Origin: Beijerinckiaceae bacterium
GTDB taxonomy: Bacteria; Pseudomonadota; Alphaproteobacteria; Rhizobiales; Beijerinckiaceae
DNA length: 8,755 nt
NCBI GenBank assembly: GCA_947455285.1
Contig: CANGOK010000136.1
Span: forward strand, 1 to 8,755
Direction of reading: 5' to 3'
This document shows, in pieces, positions 6,458-8,755 of this stretch. The translations under genes were made by a program, and so were the position numbers. Under the pieces are notes generated by a model. It saw only the letters and a list, made by a program, of their open reading frames with translations. It was not told where the DNA came from and ran no database searches. Within the stretch, counting starts at the first letter, position 1; every line of letters starts with the position of its first letter.

Positions 6458-6468
6458 CATTGGGTTAA
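6453..6468 (-). promoter_or_regulatory. Candidate CtrA-binding box (TTAA-N7-TTAAC)
   Basis: The minus strand reads TTAACCCAATGTTAAC, an exact match to the TTAA-N7-TTAAC consensus of the cell-cycle regulator CtrA. Its second half-site overlaps the predicted omp -35 element. The match is seen directly; binding by CtrA is inferred from the alphaproteobacterial character of the genes. Confidence 0.5.
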
Positions 6469-6488
6469 TCGAATGATTTGCTTAAACT

Positions 6489-6502
6489 GTATTTTAAAAT
6501 AC
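6489..6502. repeat. Perfect 14-bp palindrome GTATTTTAAAATAC
   Basis: A fully symmetric 14-bp sequence lies between the omp promoter and the reductase promoter. A related imperfect palindrome, TCGTATTTAAAAACGA (6522-6537, 14 of 16 positions symmetric), has its centre 34 bp away, about three helical turns. Such pairs can be operators for dimeric regulators, though AT-rich palindromes also arise by chance. Confidence 0.35.
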
Positions 6503-6527
6503 GGCGAGAATGGGTCGATTATCGTAT

Positions 6528-6542
6528 TTAAAAACGAATTAA
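6528..6542. promoter_or_regulatory. Second TTAA-N7-TTAA motif, upstream of the reductase promoter
   Basis: TTAA at 6528-6531 and TTAA at 6539-6542 are separated by exactly seven bases, the CtrA half-site spacing. The extra C of the full consensus is absent on both strands, so the match is weaker than at 6453-6468. It lies about 30 bp upstream of the TATAAT at 6572 and overlaps the imperfect palindrome at 6522-6537. Confidence 0.3.
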
Positions 6543-6571
6543 TTGTGGCGACTTTACCTCAAACGGCGCGA

Positions 6572-6577
6572 TATAAT
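6572..6577 (+). promoter_or_regulatory. Predicted -10 element for the SDR reductase gene
   Basis: A perfect TATAAT lies 66 bases before the predicted start at 6644. At the normal distance the -35 position (around 6549-6554, CGACTT) is a poor match, so the promoter may be weak or activator-dependent. The predicted leader of about 60 bases contains small GC-rich stems such as GCCG/CGGC (6610-6620). Confidence 0.4.
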
Positions 6578-6643
6578 GAGCGGCCGCGCTTTCGCTCTTG
6601 ATCCCCAGGGCCGTCGCGGCAAATAAATATGCATGGGGGCGAT

Positions 6644-7408
6644 ATGAAACAGGCTTTGCAGCAGGAAACGGCTTTGGTCACAGGCGCATCGCGGCGTCTT
6701 GGACTGGCGATTGCGCGTGCTTTGGCGAAGAAAGGCTTCGCCGTAGCGCTCCATGCGAGCCATCGTTCGCGCGGTGAGGCTGAGGCTGCTTGCGCAGAGA
6801 TCAGCGCAGCTGGCGGGCGCGCCTATGTCTTGAGCGCTGACCTTGCCGATGCAGATGCGGTCGCAGGCCTTATGGCGCAGGCCGAGGCTGCTCTTGGGCC
6901 CGTGACGCTGCTGGTCAACAACGCCTCGTTATTTGAGGCTGATAGCGCTGGCGCCTTCGATCCGGCGCTCTTTGAGCGGCACATGGCGGTCAATCTGCGC
7001 GCGCCCTTGCAGCTCGCCAGCGACTTCGCCGCACGGTTGCCGCATGGCCGCGAGGGGTTGATCGTCAATTTGATTGATCAGCGCGTCTGGCGCCTCAACC
7101 CGCATTACTTCACCTATACGCTATCGAAATCCGCTCTCTGGACGGCGACGCAGACCATGGCGCAGGCCTTTGCGCCACGCATTCGCGTCAATGGCGTAGG
7201 GCCGGGGCCGACCCTCGCCAATCACATGCAGAAAGATGCGGATTTTGCGAATGAGGCCGCGTCGATTCCTTTGCAGCGCGCCATTGATCCGCAGGAAATC
7301 GCGGCCGCTGTGCTGTTTCTGGTGGAGGCGCGCAGCGTCACAGGGCAGATGATCGCAGTCGATGGCGGCCAGCATCTTGCGTGGCGAACGCCTGACGTCG
7401 AGCCTTAG
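6644..7408 (+). CDS. SDR family oxidoreductase, pteridine reductase (PTR1/FolM)-like
   Basis: This is a 254-residue NADPH-dependent short-chain reductase. The nucleotide-binding motif is TGASRRLG (13-20); the R-L-G ending resembles the TGX3RXG of pteridine reductases. NNAS at 92-95 is standard. The catalytic residues are Tyr158 and Lys162 (YTLSK), and the place usually held by serine is Asp145 (LIDQR), exactly 13 residues before the tyrosine. This is the Asp-Tyr-Lys arrangement known from Leishmania PTR1 and its bacterial relatives. Reduction of dihydropterin, dihydromonapterin or dihydrofolate is therefore the best guess, but the substrate is unproven. Two in-frame ATGs exist (6629 and 6644); 6644 is preferred because GGGGG (6635-6639) precedes it, while 6629 has no Shine-Dalgarno. 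No folate gene is visible nearby. The stop overlaps that of the convergent gene. Confidence 0.9.
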   Translation: MKQALQQETALVTGASRRLGLAIARALAKKGFAVALHASHRSRGEAEAACAEISAAGGRAYVLSADLADADAVAGLMAQAEAALGPVTLLVNNASLFEADSAGAFDPALFERHMAVNLRAPLQLASDFAARLPHGREGLIVNLIDQRVWRLNPHYFTYTLSKSALWTATQTMAQAFAPRIRVNGVGPGPTLANHMQKDADFANEAASIPLQRAIDPQEIAAAVLFLVEARSVTGQMIAVDGGQHLAWRTPDVEP

Positions 7409-7665
7409 TCGGCGGTCGGCAAACGGCGCATGGTGAATTCGATCTGGTCGCCAGGAATTTCGCGCCAGGATTCGATTTCGGTCATGTAGGCGGCCTTGGG
7501 GTAGAGGTCGAACCATTCGCGAGCCTTGGCGCGCGCTTCGGGACGCGAGAGTGTGAAAGTCTCCCGCCGCCAGGTCCCTGCCTGCAGCTTCTGGCGCGCG
7601 TGCTCGCGACTGCGCTCCCCCAAAGAGCGGGCCACATCGCGCGGACTCTTGCGCTCGAAACTCAT
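7405..7665 (-). CDS. Conserved small hypothetical protein
   Basis: This encodes an 86-residue soluble protein with no signal peptide or membrane segment. The N-terminal half is highly basic and helical in character (PRDVARSLGERSREHARQKL), followed by WRRETFTLSRPEARAKAREWFDLYP and an acidic segment with EIESWREIPGDQIEFTMRRL. I do not recognise a named family; it looks like a conserved alphaproteobacterial protein of unknown function. An upstream in-frame ATG at 7689 exists, but the ATG at 7665 has GGAG six bases before it, so it is the better start. The gene lies 70 bp downstream of the CCA nucleotidyltransferase on the same strand and is probably co-transcribed with it. Its TAA shares bases with the TAG of the convergent reductase gene (7405-7408). 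Confidence 0.78.
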   Translation of the reverse strand: MSFERKSPRDVARSLGERSREHARQKLQAGTWRRETFTLSRPEARAKAREWFDLYPKAAYMTEIESWREIPGDQIEFTMRRLPTAD

Positions 7666-7735
7666 ACGCTGCTCCACACCAGCACGCATTTTAGGGCGCC
7701 TTCGCCCCCGCGAGGAGTCAATTTTCGAAATAAAC

Positions 7736-8755
7736 TTAATTTTGCTGCGTCAGAGCTTCTTCCAGCAGTTTCTCAAGAAGGACCGCATCGCCGGGAAAAT
7801 CGGCTTCGATCCAGAGAGTCTCGAACCTTTTCAACGCCGCGCCCATGCTTTTTCCCGCCGTCAGGCCACGCGCCATCAAATCAGCGCCGCTGAAGGGCGG
7901 CTGAGGTTTTGGGGTCGAGCTGATGAACGCGCATGCTTCTGCGAAGGCGTCGTCGTTCGTCGCGACGGCCGCCTGCGCCTGCGCCAAAATAAGCGCGTCG
8001 CGCGTGGCCTGTGCGCCGTGGCGGTAGAGCAGGGCGCGCAATTGCTTCGCCTGCGGCGCTGTTGTGGCGCCATGTAATTTCTCAAGCGCCTGCGCTGCCA
8101 TTTTCGCGCGTTGCGCCTCCGCGTTGGAGAGCCGCAATTCCTCGCGCAGCCGCTCTGCATCCTCGCGCACCAATACGCAAAGCGCGATGAGCCGCAGCAT
8201 CGGATCAGTCTTGGCGCCACGCGCATGTTCGATCTCAATCACGCGCGCCAGTCGCGCGGGAAGAGCGACGCCTGCGAGCACTGGCAGCAACAGGCCTGCG
8301 CCGCACATGATCGCGATGGTGGGCGCGCAATTGCGCGCTTCGAGCAGCTTCATGAGTTCGGCTCTGATGCGCTCACGCGAAAGGTTATGCATGCCTTCGC
8401 GTTCGATCACCGCAGCATGAAAGGCGCCTTGATCGAGCGGGCCTTCGCCATAGGCGGCGTGAAAACGAAAGAAGCGGAGGATTCGCAAATAATCCTCGCG
8501 CACTCTTTGTCGCGCATCGCCAATGAAACGCACGCGTCGCGCTTCGATGTCAGCAAGCCCATCCGTATAATCGAAAATGTCACCATCGCGATTGCAGGAG
8601 AGCGCATTGATGGTGAAATCGCGGCGCAGCGCATCCTGCTCGAAATCACGTCCGAAACGCACCTTTGCGCGGCGGCCATCGGTCTCGACATCTTCCCGCA
8701 AAGTTGTGATCTCGAAGGGCTGCCCCTCCACAATCACGGTAACCGTGCCATGTTC
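7736..8755 (-). CDS. cca: CCA tRNA nucleotidyltransferase / poly(A) polymerase family, N-terminus outside window
   Basis: The enzyme family adds or repairs the 3'-terminal CCA of tRNA without a nucleic-acid template. The frame is open to the window edge; the visible part is 339 residues of an expected 400-420, and it begins with HGTVTVIVEGQPFEITTLR. The GTG at 8737 is an internal valine and not the start. Class II signatures are present: RRDFTINAL (about residue 44), FDYTDGLADI (about 61), and RFIGDARQRVREDYLRILRFFRF (76-98), the motifs that bind ATP/CTP and form the neck helix. The DxD metal-binding head motif lies in the missing N-terminal part. Whether the protein is a true CCA-adding enzyme or a poly(A) polymerase cannot be settled by eye. 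CCA addition is more likely, because alphaproteobacterial homologues with this text are usually annotated so. It is followed by the small hypothetical gene. Confidence 0.93.
   Translation of the reverse strand, partial: EHGTVTVIVEGQPFEITTLREDVETDGRRAKVRFGRDFEQDALRRDFTINALSCNRDGDIFDYTDGLADIEARRVRFIGDARQRVREDYLRILRFFRFHAAYGEGPLDQGAFHAAVIEREGMHNLSRERIRAELMKLLEARNCAPTIAIMCGAGLLLPVLAGVALPARLARVIEIEHARGAKTDPMLRLIALCVLVREDAERLREELRLSNAEAQRAKMAAQALEKLHGATTAPQAKQLRALLYRHGAQATRDALILAQAQAAVATNDDAFAEACAFISSTPKPQPPFSGADLMARGLTAGKSMGAALKRFETLWIEADFPGDAVLLEKLLEEALTQQN

Larger units (their letters stand above)
6290..6643. other. AT-rich divergent regulatory region between omp and the SDR reductase gene
   Basis: This 354-bp stretch is markedly richer in A+T than the coding DNA around it and contains no convincing gene. 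It carries, from omp outward: an inverted repeat next to the omp ribosome binding site (6306-6323), an omp promoter (6430-6457), a TTAA-N7-TTAAC box (6453-6468), a 14-bp palindrome (6489-6502), a second imperfect palindrome (6522-6537), another TTAA-N7-TTAA (6528-6542), and a TATAAT element (6572-6577) facing the reductase gene. A NotI site GCGGCCGC lies at 6580-6587. Confidence 0.7.

Noticed and set aside
7692..7719. Minus-strand promoter or terminator in the cca/small-hypothetical gap (TTGACT, GGGCG/CGCCC stem, TAAAAT)
   Set aside because: TTGACT and TAAAAT are about 22 bases apart, too far for a standard promoter, and the 5-bp stem lacks a U-tract.
7526..8077. Plus-strand open frame of 183 codons opposite the small hypothetical and cca genes
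   Set aside because: It covers two minus-strand genes and the gap between them, and its composition is that of an antisense shadow. The cca frame has clear family motifs.
1..8755. Mobile element, CRISPR, toxin-antitoxin or defence island
   Set aside because: No transposase, integrase, repeat-spacer array, tRNA-associated att site or known defence gene is visible; gene content and base composition are uniform apart from the AT-rich regulatory gap.

Overview
The window reads as ordinary chromosomal DNA from a high-GC alphaproteobacterium, most likely of the order Rhizobiales (Hyphomicrobiales). The support is an Omp25/Omp31-type outer-membrane beta-barrel with the typical AADLP mature start, a PTR1/FolM-like short-chain reductase, GC-rich coding with strong third-position GC, and CtrA-like TTAA-N7-TTAA motifs between genes. 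The genus cannot be fixed from the sequence. I see no mobile element, CRISPR array, tRNA, rRNA or phage gene, and no clearly new multi-gene system.

Layout, left to right. Bases 1-1443 hold the C-terminal half of an RND (HAE1/AcrB-type) efflux pump whose start lies outside the window, followed by a likely hairpin terminator. Bases 1507-3090 hold prfC (release factor 3). A short AT-richer gap with nested TTGACC/GGTCAA inverted repeats then leads into a plus-strand cluster: a small secreted protein of unknown function (3178-3675), a secreted RNase T2 (3694-4437), rlmJ, a 23S rRNA m6A methyltransferase (4456-5298), and a 70-residue cold-shock protein (5379-5591). Gaps of 18 bp separate the first three, so they are probably co-transcribed. 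A small hairpin sits over the stop codon/Shine-Dalgarno junction of the first pair.

A hairpin at 5609-5637 separates the cold-shock gene from the convergent outer-membrane protein gene (5660-6289, minus). The divergent AT-rich region 6290-6643 is the most information-rich non-coding part. It has a TTAA-N7-TTAAC box overlapping the -35 of a good promoter facing the omp gene, a second TTAA-N7-TTAA box upstream of a perfect TATAAT facing the reductase gene, two related palindromes between them, and an RNA-level inverted repeat just before the omp ribosome binding site.

The reductase (6644-7408, plus) shows the Asp-Tyr-Lys catalytic spacing of pteridine reductases rather than the usual Ser-Tyr-Lys of SDR enzymes. 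Its stop codon overlaps the stop of a convergent conserved small hypothetical gene (7405-7665, minus). That gene lies downstream of a CCA-adding/poly(A) polymerase-family nucleotidyltransferase (7736-8755, minus), whose N-terminus is cut by the window edge.

Functionally the genes are mostly independent housekeeping units: translation termination (prfC), rRNA modification (rlmJ), tRNA 3'-end maturation (cca), RNA chaperoning (csp), RNA scavenging (RNase T2), and envelope functions (RND pump, Omp). The notable concentration of RNA-metabolism genes may be chance.
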